Part shown: piece after piece, positions 1 through 10,800 of the stretch
How positions within the stretch are numbered: position 1 is the first letter of the stretch
Layout: each line of letters opens with the position of its first letter
Source: Symbiodinium natans
Lineage: Eukaryota; Sar; Dinophyceae; Suessiales; Symbiodiniaceae
Reading direction: 5' to 3'
NCBI GenBank assembly: GCA_905221605.1
Contig: CAJNDS010000234.1
Span: 92,501 to 156,500 of the forward strand
Length of the DNA stretch: 64,000 bases
Translations under genes and position numbers: made by a program
The notes under the pieces: model-generated
Told to the model about the DNA's origin: nothing
What the model saw: the letters and a program-made list of their open reading frames with translations, nothing else
Database searches by the model: none

Positions 1-680
1 CTCCACCGCATGCCCATGAAGAAACAGGCACTGGCCACTGCCTGCTGGCTTCAGATAGGACGTCGACTCCCTTGGCATGTGACACTGAGAGAGGATGCGC
101 CCGTCTGCGAACTGCTTGAACAGAAAAGTCAGGTACTGCCTGGTCAGACGGCATGCCCTCATGTGGCAAAGCACTCCAGGCATCCGGCGAGCTGCTATCC
201 CGCATGTCCCTGCATGACACAAGGAAGCGCCGTCCACGAGCCAACACATTCAGGTCACATGGGAGTGGCTCCCAAACCCCACTGGAGCCTTCATGGCAGT
301 TTGCTGTGTTAGGCACGTCTTCCCAACCGGACAGTCATGCCTTTGCTGCTGATCCATCTGGGGTTTCCGCGCTGTGCTGCTGAAAGCCTGTTCAGCAAAG
401 CTGCCTCAGCCAAGCCTTCTCTATTATCTCTTGCTTTCCGTGTACCCGGCTGGCGCCAACCCGCAGCTCAAACGCAATACGACCAGCTCGTAGCGAGACT
501 GACTTACAAGCCACGTGCTCAGAAACGGTTTCGTGCACATGTTTCCACAGAAGCTTCTCCGGCGTGCTCCAACTTCCTGATGGGGCCATGTCCCCGAAGA
601 TCACTGGGGTCACAGGCGACGCATGTCCGCTAACCAAAAACACCCTGAGCATCATGTCAGGTTTCCAATTGATAGGATAC
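1..680. other. Unassigned single-copy island
   Basis: This is the longest repeat-free stretch at the left edge. Both strands carry frames of 76-100 codons; the minus-strand frame at 392-655 (87 codons, begins MMLRVFLVSG) looks the most protein-like, and more minus-strand open frame continues toward position 1. I recognise no family, and no ATG, splice or leader context decides between frames. It could be a decayed gene or gene fragment entering from the left. Confidence 0.25.
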
Positions 681-780
681 CGTAACTAAGGGTTTTCCAA
701 GCAGCGCTGGGAGGTTGGAGTCTGACGGCAGTTTTCGTGAACGCTGCTTCCTTCTGAAACTATGAGTTCTTCGCCTAAAC

Positions 781-1560
781 CCTAAACCCTGAACGGTTTA
801 GGGTTAAGGGTTTAGGGTTTGGGTTTAGGGTTTTCGGGTTCAAGGTTTAGGGTTCAGGGTCTAGGCTTATTTGCTGTGGTGGTGGCTTGGCTCATGCCGG
901 CGAGTTGTACGAATTCTGTGAGGCACCTGACCCGCGCAGAGAGACCCCATAGAGCTTAGACGTTGAGTGCACGTCCTCTGCTGTAGGGCCCTGAGTACGT
1001 TCTTGGCGTGCTCTTAGGCCACAGAGGACGAGGTGATCACCAGGCATCCTGAGAGCTCAGAACCCTTTAATTGGGGTTTAGGGTTTAGGGTTTAGGGTTT
1101 AGGGTTTAAGGTTTAGGGTTTAGGGTTTAGGGTTTAGGTCTTCGGGTTTAGGGTGCACCTTAAACAATACAAGGCATACCCGATGATGATTTACGGTTTT
1201 TGACTCAATGAGGGAGGTATTTGAGCTCTTTTGGAACCTCATTTCCAGCTTCGAAGTCTTGCATGGCGTTTTGTTTCGCACAGGATGGGGTCCTCTCAAC
1301 CTGCCCAGATCTAGAAAATGCTTATATAACTAGGTTGCGATGTCTTACATGTTCGCTTCTTGACTTCAAGAAGAACCCTTAACCCTAAACCCTAAACCCT
1401 GGCCCTAAACCCTAAACCAGGAGTCTTTTCAGAGGGCTCTTAGGGCCACCGCAGCTAGTTGTGGAATAACCCTTGAAACCCTAAACCCTAAATCCTAAGC
1501 CCTAAACCCTAAACCCTAGACCTTACACCCTAAACCCTAAACCCTATACCCCGAAAATGT
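781..1560. repeat. Interstitial telomere-like arrays, both orientations
   Basis: Short CCCTAAA and TTTAGGG runs alternate with spacers of 100-250 bases: CCCTAAA then TTTAGGG at about 776-870, TTTAGGG at 1071-1150, and CCCTAAA at 1376-1420 and 1470-1550. The spacers show no convincing coding sequence. Flips of orientation every few hundred bases rule out a chromosome end. Confidence 0.8.
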
Positions 1561-2570
1561 CGACCCCTGTATGAGCTTGGATATTCCTTCGGTTGAGCTA
1601 CTTTGGAAGATCTGGGGGCAGGCAGCCTGTGGGTAGGTGCCGCATACTTGGGTTTGCCCGTTGGGATTGCCACCCTAAGCCCTAAACCTTAAAACCTAAA
1701 CCTGGACCTTCGAATTGAATCTAGGGCCCCCCGTGCTTCAGAAAAAGAGAGCTCAGGGCTTTGGGTTTGGGGTTCAAGGTAAATTGTGCCCTTTACCCCA
1801 AACCCTCCACCCCCAAGCCCGCAACCCTCTATCCTGAGGTTCTGGGGCCTAAGCCCGAAACCCTAAACCCAAGACCTTCAGCGAGATTGCGCAGCAGGTG
1901 GGGTAGGTTATGGGGTCCTGAAGGAAGGCGGGTAAAGTGGGGGGAGAGGAGGCAAAAGCCTCAGACCTTATAAGCGCAAGTCCGAGGGGACCTCAGCTTC
2001 GTGAAGCGCCCGGAGACCCACCTGGCCCGTTCTCTTGAGGGGGTTGAGACATGATGGGGGTTTAGGGTTTAGGTTTTAGGGTTCAGGGTTCAGGGTAGGG
2101 TTGAAGGCTTAGGGGTTTGAGGGTACGTGACCGAAAAAAATAGCATATCTCGGTATGTTTAGGTACCTCAAACAAGGACCCAGAGAGCCCAAGACCCCCT
2201 AATGAAGGAACATACCTTAAACTATATATGAACCCTTAGTATGATTTAGGGTCTATTTCTTAACTGAGCGGTATTGAGCTCTTTGGGGATTGAGAGAACT
2301 GCCCAAGTTTAGGTTTCGCAGTGGGAGGCCAGCGGCCCTACATGCCATCTCCTGGCTGGTCGAAAGATGCTAAGCCATAAACTCTACTGAGCCCGACATC
2401 CTAGGCCCAAAGATTCCTAAAAGCGCTTTCGCGGACCTGCTATAGTGCGATGTCTGCTCTCCCACTGCGTCAGGACATAGCCCGTGCAGGATGTGCCAAG
2501 CACCTCTGAGCATGGATCTGACTCTAGCTTTTCCCTAAACCCTAAACCCTAAACCCCCCCCCCCCCCCAC
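1560..2570. other. Repeat-poor spacer with degenerate telomere-like blocks
   Basis: Degenerate CCCTAAA-like text (1670-1700, 1790-1880) and TTTAGGG-like text (2058-2120) surround one family B foldback. No exon or gene could be supported here. Confidence 0.5.
2180..2288. repeat. Family B foldback element
   Basis: The left end reads CAGAGAGCCCAAGACCCCCT and the right end GAGCGGTATTGAGCTCTTTG, near reverse complements around an AT-rich core with CCTTAAACTATA and TATGATTTAGGG. The same ends and core recur at about 10.2, 12.0, 20.0, 44.1 and 58.2 kb. It looks like a short non-autonomous inverted-repeat element (MITE-like). Confidence 0.65.
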
Positions 2571-2577
2571 CCGCCGC

Positions 2578-2720
2578 AGGTGCACTGCAACGGTCCCCCT
2601 TGTTGGCCCCCTTCGGTAGCAGCGACATTGGCTGCTCTACCGGACCCGAAGCCATGACGCAGTGCAGCTTTTTGTACCCTGCGGCGGGGCGCAGAAGTGT
2701 TGGCTTCTGCAGGCACCAGC
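2578..2720 (+). other. Possible exon (unassigned)
   Basis: A CCGCCGCAG acceptor-like site after a CCCTAAA array and a run of about 14 C opens a 47-codon frame (contains LLAPFGSSDIG) that ends where a CCCATCAAC minisatellite begins. No paralogue was found near 43.7 kb, so assignment to the neighbouring polymerase-like gene is open. Confidence 0.25.
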
Positions 2721-2727
2721 CCAAACG

Positions 2728-2894
2728 GCCCCTCAACCCTATCAACCCTATCAACCCTATCAAACCTATCAACCCTATCAACCCCATCAACCCCATCAAC
2801 CCCATCAACCCCATCAACCCCATCAACCCCATCAACCCCATCAACCCCATCAACCCCATCAACCCCATCAACCCCATCAACCCCATCAACCCGA
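2728..2894. repeat. 9-bp minisatellite CCCATCAAC
   Basis: About 18 tandem copies of a 9-bp unit, first as CCCTATCAA and then homogeneous CCCATCAAC. All three forward frames stay open (PINPINPIN, HQPHQP, TPSTPS), which produces spurious ORFs. The unit may derive from degenerate CCCTAAA. Confidence 0.9.
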
Positions 2895-3052
2895 CACCCC
2901 AAACCCCAAACCCTCAACCCTAACCAAACCCTACACCCTAAACCCCAAACCCTAAACCCTCAACCCTAACTAAACCCTCAACCCTAACTAAACCCTACAC
3001 CCCAAACCCTAAACCCTAAACCCTCGACCCCTTGGAGGCCTTGCAGGACCCA

Positions 3053-3160
3053 GGGTGGCCACCTCTGGGCCCACTCCGTTGCCGTCGCGTGGGTTTTCCT
3101 TCCGGAGCTTGTCTCTCAAGACGCGACATTCAGACTTCCGGCCTCCGCAAGAAAAGGGTG
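3053..3160 (+). other. Possible exon (unassigned)
   Basis: Opens after CCTTGCAG with a frame containing DPGWPPLGPLRCRRVG and closes before a G run. It is flanked by CCCTAAA text upstream and TTTAGGG text downstream, the pattern seen at supported exons. No convincing paralogue in the second copy. Confidence 0.25.
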
Positions 3161-3224
3161 CCCGGGGGGGGGGGGGGGGGGGCGGCTTCGGAGGAGGGGG
3201 GTCCGGGGCTTAGGGTCTGAGGTT

Positions 3225-4840
3225 AGGGTTCAGGGCTTAGGGTTGAGGGTTTTGAGTTTAGGGTTTGCTCTGAGGCCCAAAGCCCTGAATCGCCTAAGCC
3301 CTCCACCCAGTTTGGAACAAGGTTTCGAGCGGAGGTCCACAAGTCCCTCTGTGCATTTCAACTTATTGCTGAGGTCACACGAGCCCTGAACCGTAAACCC
3401 TACAGCCCAACCCCCGAACAGCCCATGATCCTAGGGCCCGACATGCAATAGCAGCGTCGACCTCTGACAGAAGTCACTTGCATCCGTCGTGATACCCTCT
3501 CACTGACCCTAAACCCTAAACCCTGAACCCCTTAAACCCCTTGAAGCCCAAGCCGCTTAAACCCTAGGATAGAGTGCTGGATTCACATCTCGAGGCCTCC
3601 CCGCTTGAATCCCGGAATCTTAGAGACGAAAGCCTTGCTCAAAAGAGAAGCTTTTCGATCACAAGGAGTGGTTTAGGGTTCCGGGTGTAAGTAGCGAATC
3701 CTTAAGCCCTAAATTCGAAACCCCACACTCCCAACCCCCTCTGTAGTTGGAGCGCAGAACGCATCTTTGGGCCGCGGGCATTTGGAAGCCAAGACCAGGA
3801 TTACCAACACCCGGTATCGAACCCCTCTACCGCCAGGCCAGCGGGGAGCAGAGGGATACAAAAGCGTAGAGCCCAACAAGCTTTCCTGGGGGTTGTTTGC
3901 TATGGAAGCCGCGTTCTGTTATGGTGTTTATGGGTCTATGGCAAAAAGTAGGGTTGACTTGGAGTTGTAACTTCATAAGAAGTAGATTGTAAACCAGAAC
4001 CCAAAAAATATCAAGGCGCGTACCGCATTTCAATCTCTAAGCCCGAAACCCTAGGCCCTTCCAGCCAAGCTTTCCCTATGTCTGATGTCTGCTGAATCCT
4101 GAACTCTGAACGCCTCATCATAGGATTCGAAAAGGAATCCTCAGTCCCACACCCTAAACCCTAAACCCTAAACCCTAAACCCTAAACCCTAAACCCTAAA
4201 CCCTAAACCCTAAACCCTAAACGCCTGATGCCCCTTGACGGTCACTACTGCGCCTGATTTGGCCGATTTCAATGGGCCCTGCCCTGATCATCTATAGGGT
4301 TTAGGGTTTAGGGTTTAGGGTTTAGGGTTTCCTACGTAACTTAAGGAGATGTCATCCCCCCAAGTCCACCAGAATAGTCGGGGCCCTAAAAACTCTGAAC
4401 CATGATAAACCCTTCCCCTCTTGGGATTCCGTCGTTCAAACCGAACCCCGAAGCCCTAAACCCTAAACCCGAAACCCTTAAGGTTTGGGGTTCAGGGTGC
4501 CTGTTGTGTGGAGCCAGCCTCCCCTAAAACCTAAACCCTAAACCCTTAAACTCTTAAACCCTTAAACCCTTAAACCCTTAAACCCGAAGGGGTTCGGTGT
4601 GTCTGGAGTGCCGGGATCAAGAGTTTCGCCTGTAGGGGTCTGGCTCTCAAAGCCAGGCGCTTGGGGTTTAGGAGGGCTTCGGGTTTGGGGTATAGGGTTT
4701 AGGGCAGAGTCTGGTATAGGGTTTAGGGTGTTTAGGGTTTAGGGTTTTTAGGGTTTCGGGTTTCGGGTTAGGGGCCGTGGGGTTTAGTTACGGGCTTTGG
4801 AGTTCAGGTTTGAGGGGGGTTTAAGACTCTGGGGTTGTGA
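3225..4840. other. Repeat-rich stretch without a supported gene
   Basis: Contains degenerate telomere-like text, a clean CCCTAAA array at 4150-4222, a TTTAGGG block at 4296-4330 and CCCTTAAA-variant text near 4530-4585. The 60-70 codon frames at 3767-4033 are on opposite strands and have no support. Confidence 0.5.
4150..4222 (-). repeat. CCCTAAA array
   Basis: About ten perfect tandem CCCTAAA units (C-rich strand on top), bounded by single-copy sequence. Confidence 0.95.
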
Positions 4841-4854
4841 GATGCCAGGCGCAG

Positions 4855-4898
4855 CCTCCTGGCGACTATCCGTGCTATTCATGCCCTGCCTCCCTGAG
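4855..4898 (+). CDS. Copy 1 exon, LSVLFMPC segment
   Basis: After GGCGCAG the frame reads SWRLSVLFMPCLPE and then meets GAGGAA (possible GA donor). Copy 2 has HIALLMPCDLAAQ at 44.25 kb in the same order. The shared core is hydrophobic residues followed by MPC. Boundaries are approximate. Confidence 0.5.
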
Positions 4899-7800
4899 GA
4901 AATCATGGGGGACAGAGGGATGAAAAACCTATGCCCAAAAGCCCAAGCCCTGAACCAGAAACCCTAACCCTGAATCATGAACCTTGCAACCCTGCAACCC
5001 TGAACCCTAAACCCTCCTGCCCCCAAAGCATGCCCTCTTACTTTGGGGCCCTGAACCCTGGAACCTGCACCCAAATTCCTAAACCCTAACAACCCCAAGC
5101 CTAAGCCCGAAGAAACCCTCAACTTTGAACCCTAAACCCTCAGCCTTAACCCTAAACCCGGAAGGCGAAACCCCTTCTTCAGGAGACCACTTCTGTGGCG
5201 CGCTTTTGGGGTGTGGGCGGTTGTTTGTTTGGCGGTTTTGTCGTTCGGGTTTAGATTTAGCGTTTAGGGTTTAGGTTTTAGGGTTTAGGGTCAGGGCTTA
5301 GGGCTTGGGGCTTAGGCTTAGGGCTTGGTCCAGTAGCTGCCGCTGTATATCTGGGCTACGAAATTCGGGGGGGGGGGGGGGGGGGTTCAGAGTCAGCGCC
5401 CCTGAGCCCTAAACCCTACAGCCTAGAACCTACCTAGGCCTTGATACCCCCTTGAGTTGAGGAAATATACCTAGCATACTGAGGATCCCGAACAAAGTAC
5501 AAGGTATAGTCCCTTAAACCCCAAACCCTAAGCCCCTAAACCCTAACCCCTAACCCTAAACCCTGCACTAAACCCTAAACCGCTAAACTCTCTCTGTGCA
5601 GATCCGAGGCATGCAACTCAACTCCTTTCATGCCCTTCTCCGCAAGTCCGGCATCAAGCTCGACTTGCGGACGCAATGCATTGTGCTTGCCGAGCCTTGG
5701 CGTCAGATTTTTTTAGGGTTTGGGGTTTAGGGTTTAGGGTTTAGCCCTAAACCTACTCCCTCAACCCTAAACCCTAACTAAACCTTGTATCCATAAAACC
5801 TAAACCCGGGCTCCTGCGCCGAGTGTTGGGTGAAGAGCCCTAATGCGCCAAACCTGAACACAATGAGGTTGGAGGACAGGGCTTGCTGATGAAAAATATA
5901 AGCTTTTTTTATTTCTTAATGTTTTGGGATTCTCTGGGTGGGTGGGTTTTTTTTCGAGAGCCCAAACAGCGGCGCTACTGGAGATTGCTCGACCCGGAGC
6001 TGCTGAACCCCAAACCCTAAACCCTAAACCCTAAACCCTAAGCCCTAAACCCTAGAGGAGCTGCACGGATTTCGGAGTGTTTAGGCTTCGGGGCTGCTAG
6101 GGGTGTGAGGAATCTTCAGAGAGCTAAGGGGTGTTAAAGTCTTTGGGATTTAGGGTTTAGGGTTTAGGGTTAGGGTTTAGGGTTTAGGGTGATTTGCGCA
6201 TCCCAACTTGGAGGTTCACGGGTATTTCGAAGTAGGCTGATAAGCATGGGAACTCTACTTAAAACCTTACTTCGCGTACCTAGAGCCCTACTTCTAACTA
6301 CCCATGAACCTCCAAGCAACCCTAAACCCTAGACCCTAAACCCTAAACCCTAGACCCTAGACCCTCCCTAAACCCTCAACCCTAAACCCGAAACCCTGAA
6401 ACCCTAAACCCAAGGCAATCCTGACAGCCGTCCTCCCCCTGGAGCTGCACCACCTCTTCGCAGCCCTGGTGGGAGCGGCCCCGGGCCTGGTTTTGTAGAT
6501 TAGGGTTTCGGGTTTCGGGTTTCGGGTTTAGGGTTTTGGGGTTTAGGGTTTAGGGTTTTGAGGTTTGGGGTTTAGGGTTTTGAGGTTTAGGTTTTAGGGT
6601 TTCGGGTTTCGGGTTTTGGGTTTTGAGGTTTAGGGTTTAGGGTTTTCAGGTTTAGGGTTTAGGGTTTTGATGTTTAGGGTTCAGGGTTTTCAGGTTTAGG
6701 GTGGTTTTCAGGTTTAGGGTTTAGGGTTTTGAGGTTTGGGTTTCGGGTTTGGGGTTTAGGGTTTAGGGTCTCGAGTTTGGGGTTTAATTAGGGTTTAGGG
6801 TTGAGGGTTTCAGGGTTTCGGGTTTGGGGTTTAGGGTTTCGAGTTTGAGGTTCTGGGTTTGGGGTTTAGGGTTTAGGTTGAGGGTTTCAGGGTTTAGGGT
6901 TTGGGGTTTAGGGTTTCGGGTTCGAGGTTTTGGGTGAGACTTCTACGCTGAAAGCCTTGGAGGCTCTGGGTACGCTTCTTTCCTTTCTGGCTTCCTTGTT
7001 TTCCTTCGTAAGCTAAACCGGCAATACCGGCCAGGTAGCCCAAAACTTAAAACCTGAGCCCTTAACCCCTAAACCCCTAAACCCCTAAACCCCTAAACCC
7101 CCAAACCCCGAAACCCCTAAACCCCTAAACCCCTAAACCCCTAAACCCCTAAACCCCTAAACCCCTAAACCCCTAAACCCCTAAACCTACTAAACCCCTA
7201 AACCGTGTTTGGACTCCGAAACCCCGCATGCGCCGGCAATATTGGTGTCGGAATAAGTACTAATAGTATTCCCTTAAGGTCCGCGGTTGAGGGTTTAGGG
7301 TTTAGGGTTTGGGGTTTAGGGTTATAAATCTACTACACTTGCCCCCGAGACCCTGTTCTAGTTATTACAGTCCCCCATATTCAGCCTGGCCATGTTTGGC
7401 CTGCGAGTTCTTCGGTGGTGTCTTCGGGGACCTTGTAATCGACTAGGGCCCAGAGTAGGGCCCGCATTCCCTTTCTTGGAGGGTTTAGGGTTTCGGGTTT
7501 CGGGTTTAGGGTTTAGGGTTTAGGGATACTAGGACCCAGGGTAGGTCCTTATTCCCCTTTATTTTAGGGTTTGAGTTCCCTTACAGGCCCCGCTACATGA
7601 TGTGGAGGGGTCCTGATATTCAGGGTGCCCCTGCTTGACAGGGGACCCATAAAGGGACCCTGATTCAGAGAGGTTTAGGGTTTAGGGTTTAGGGTTTAGG
7701 GTTTAGGGTTTAGAGGAGAACTCGAAATCCCATGTGGTGGTACGGGGCTGTCTATGTCTCTCCGGAGCCGAGGCCGGCTACATGCTGTTGCAGAAGCTCG

Positions 7801-10800
7801 AGCCCACGGTGCAGAGGCTGGCTTGGGTGTTTTAGGGTTCAGGATGCCGCGCTTGAATACATCAAGACCCTACACCCTACATAGCCCCTGGGCCTTAGCC
7901 CTAAACTCTAAGCCCTTTTTGTAGCCTTAGAAGCCCTGTAAACTCTATAAGCTCCACAAAACCTATAAGTTTCCATAGACTCGGTTGACAAGGAGAAGTT
8001 AACTTTCTATGGGGCCTCATCCCCATGTAAGCCTAGAAAACGTGCGGACGCCCTCCAAAATCTACCCTGTTGTGGCCTTGACGTGCAGGCGCCCTGTGCA
8101 ACCAACGGCACACAAGCCGAAGCAGGCAGGGTCGGCAGGGTTTAGAGTTTTGTAAGGGTTTAGGATTTTTGGGGTTTAGCGTTTTGTTTTTTGGGGCTTT
8201 AGGGCTTTGGGGTTCTGAGGTTGTTGGGGTTTAGGTTCTTTTGGGGGTTTTAGGATTCCAGGTCTTTTTAGGTCTTGAGGGATGAGTGCTTTTGGTTTGC
8301 TGCGCTGTTGGGCCCGGGCCTAGAAAAATCCCCGCACCTTGATGGGTTCATGGGCTTAGGGTTTAAGGTTGCTTCTTATTTTGCTCAGCCAGGCACGCGG
8401 CTGGGTTATGTTGGCTTAGGGTGTCAAACCCTAAACCCTAAACCCTAAACCCTAAACCCTAAACCCTAAACCCTAAACCCTAAACCCTAAACCCTAAACC
8501 CTAAACCCTAAACCCTAAACCCTAAACCCTAAACCCTAAACCCTAAACCCTAACACCTTGGACTGTGGGGGCCCTTTTTCAAGGATCCGTTAAGGGAGCC
8601 TAAGGTCCATCCTATTTGGAGTTTTTTTTCTTCGTGGTACTTTACTGTAACTTTAGATCCTTACCCTTTTTTGGGTTTTTTTTTGGTTTCTTGTTAAGGC
8701 AGCTAAAAGTTTAATTTATAGCTACCCTTCTGAGTGCAGCCAAGTTTTAAGGGAAACCTTTTAGGGGTACATCCTTCGGATTTTGAGTATGACTCCCTCG
8801 AGGGAAGGGTGGCCGTGGGAATGGGGTTTAGGGCGTTTAGGGTTTAGGGGGGGTTTGGGGTTTAGGGTTTAGGGGGGGTGGGGGTTTGGGCTTTAGGGTT
8901 TAGGGTTTGGGGTTTAGGGTTTAGGGTTTGGGTTTGGGGTTTAGGGTTTAGGGTTGTTATCGAATATGTGTGCACGCTGTAAGCAGTGTTGCAGAGTATC
9001 ATCAAATACTGTCCAGAAGGCAGTTGAACATGTTTGAGGAGCCCCCAAGCCCGAGACTTTAACTCTACGCTCTAAGCCCTAACCGCCAAGTTTAGGATTT
9101 TAGGGTTTTGGTGTTCAGAGTTTTCGAGCGCGGGGTTTTTGTAAGTTTTGAAGAGCTTGATTCTAAGGTTTCGGGTCTAAGCTATTCCAGGGGTTCAGGT
9201 CTCAGTTAAGTAGTTTCCGAGTTCAGGCTTTCGGGTTAGTGGGTGATATCCCTAAACCCTAAACCCTAAACCCTAAACCCTAAACCCTAAACCCTAAACC
9301 CTAAACCCTAAACCCTAAACCCTAAACCCTAAACCCTAAACCCTAAACCCTAAACCCTAAACCCTAAACCCTAAACCCTAAAACCCTAAACCCTAAACCC
9401 TAAACTCTAAAACCCTAAACCCTAAACCCTAAACCCTACTCTAAGCCCCAAACCTTCAACTCTAGGCTTAGGGCCCCCCTGTGGGACCGCGCCTAAGACC
9501 GTGGACCCAAGTCGCCTCACCTACCAGGGTTTAGGGTTTAGGGTTTAGGGTTCAGGGTTTAGGGTTTAGGGTTTAGGGTTCAGGGTTTAGGGTTTAGGGT
9601 TTAGGGTTTAGGGTTCAGGGTTTAGGGTTTAGGGGGAGCACTGGCCCCTCTTTAGGGGTCTAGGCTTTTAGGGTTCAGGGTTTTAGGGTTTTAGGGTTTA
9701 GGGTTCGTCCTATATAACGTACGGCACCTGATAAGCAGGATGCCTAAACGGGACCCTGATTTGAAAAAAGTATCCTAATGAAACTGAATACCCCTCACAT
9801 TCTGGGCGTCGCCGCTTGCGGGTCCACGCCCAAGGTCCCCGACCAAAACAATCACCCTAGCCTGGACCCCAAACTCCAAATCCTGAACCCTAAACGTGGT
9901 CTAGGGTTTAGGGTTTAAGGGTTAAGGGTTTAGGGTTCAGGGTTTAGGGTTCAGGGTTCAGGGTTCAGGGTCTAGGTTTAGGGTTTAGGGTTTCAAACCC
10001 CAAACCCCAAGCTCCTGAACCCTCAGCCCGCCTGCCTGTGTGCAGGCGGACAAGCACCGCCAGCTTGGTGAGCGCCGTACCCCCGCGGTCGCCACCCGCA
10101 AAGGCGAAGTTAGGGGGGGGTTTAGGGTTTAGGGTTTAGGGTTTAGGGTTTAGGGTCTAGGGACCGCACCCAAAGAGCCCAAGAACCCCTTAATTGAGGA
10201 ATAGACCTTGAATATCATAACCAGGATCCCTATTATAGCTTACGGTAGATCCTTCATTCAGGGGGCTTGGGCTCTCCGGGTACGCCCACTCAAGAACCAT
10301 AGAGCTTCGCATTCGTCATTTCTGGGTTTCCCATCTTTGCTGGCCGGCCATTGCGCCGAAGCCCAACAGTATGTGCTGTTGGGAAGTATGTTGTTGCTTT
10401 GTTTGAGTTGGTTAGTTTATTTATCCACCCCAGATCTGGCAATGTTTCGAGTTGCTCCAAGAACAGTTAGGTTAAAATCCTATGGGTGCCTTCATTTCTG
10501 GGTACCAGTTTGGCATAATTTTAGCTCCGTATAGAGCTCCGGTTGTCAATGCTGTGAGGATTGTTGACAGGCATACCCAGAATTGAAATCAGGTTAATTT
10601 CTTGAATCATGCGGCATTGTGCGTATGTTGCTTTTGGGGTTAGGGGTCTCGGGGTTTGGGGTTTATCCACCCTTAACTACACCCCAAAACCCCCAAATCG
10701 AGCCCTCAAAAACCTTAAGCCTTGCCCCTATACAACCGTAAACCTCGAGACCCCAACGCACCCGAAATCCGAGATCTTGTTGCCCTAAACCCTAAACCCT

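Noticed and set aside
2640-2660. FGSSDIG read as a nucleotidyltransferase palm motif
   Set aside because: It lacks the following acidic pair, has no copy-2 partner, and the real palm exon is at 22.3 kb.
2542-2969. Five overlapping 90-122 codon frames with PIN, QPH and TPS repeats
   Set aside because: All come from the CCCATCAAC minisatellite, which leaves every frame open; none has a domain or start context.
8427-9440. A true chromosome end
   Set aside because: Arrays flip orientation repeatedly, are short, and are bounded by single-copy DNA on both sides throughout the window.
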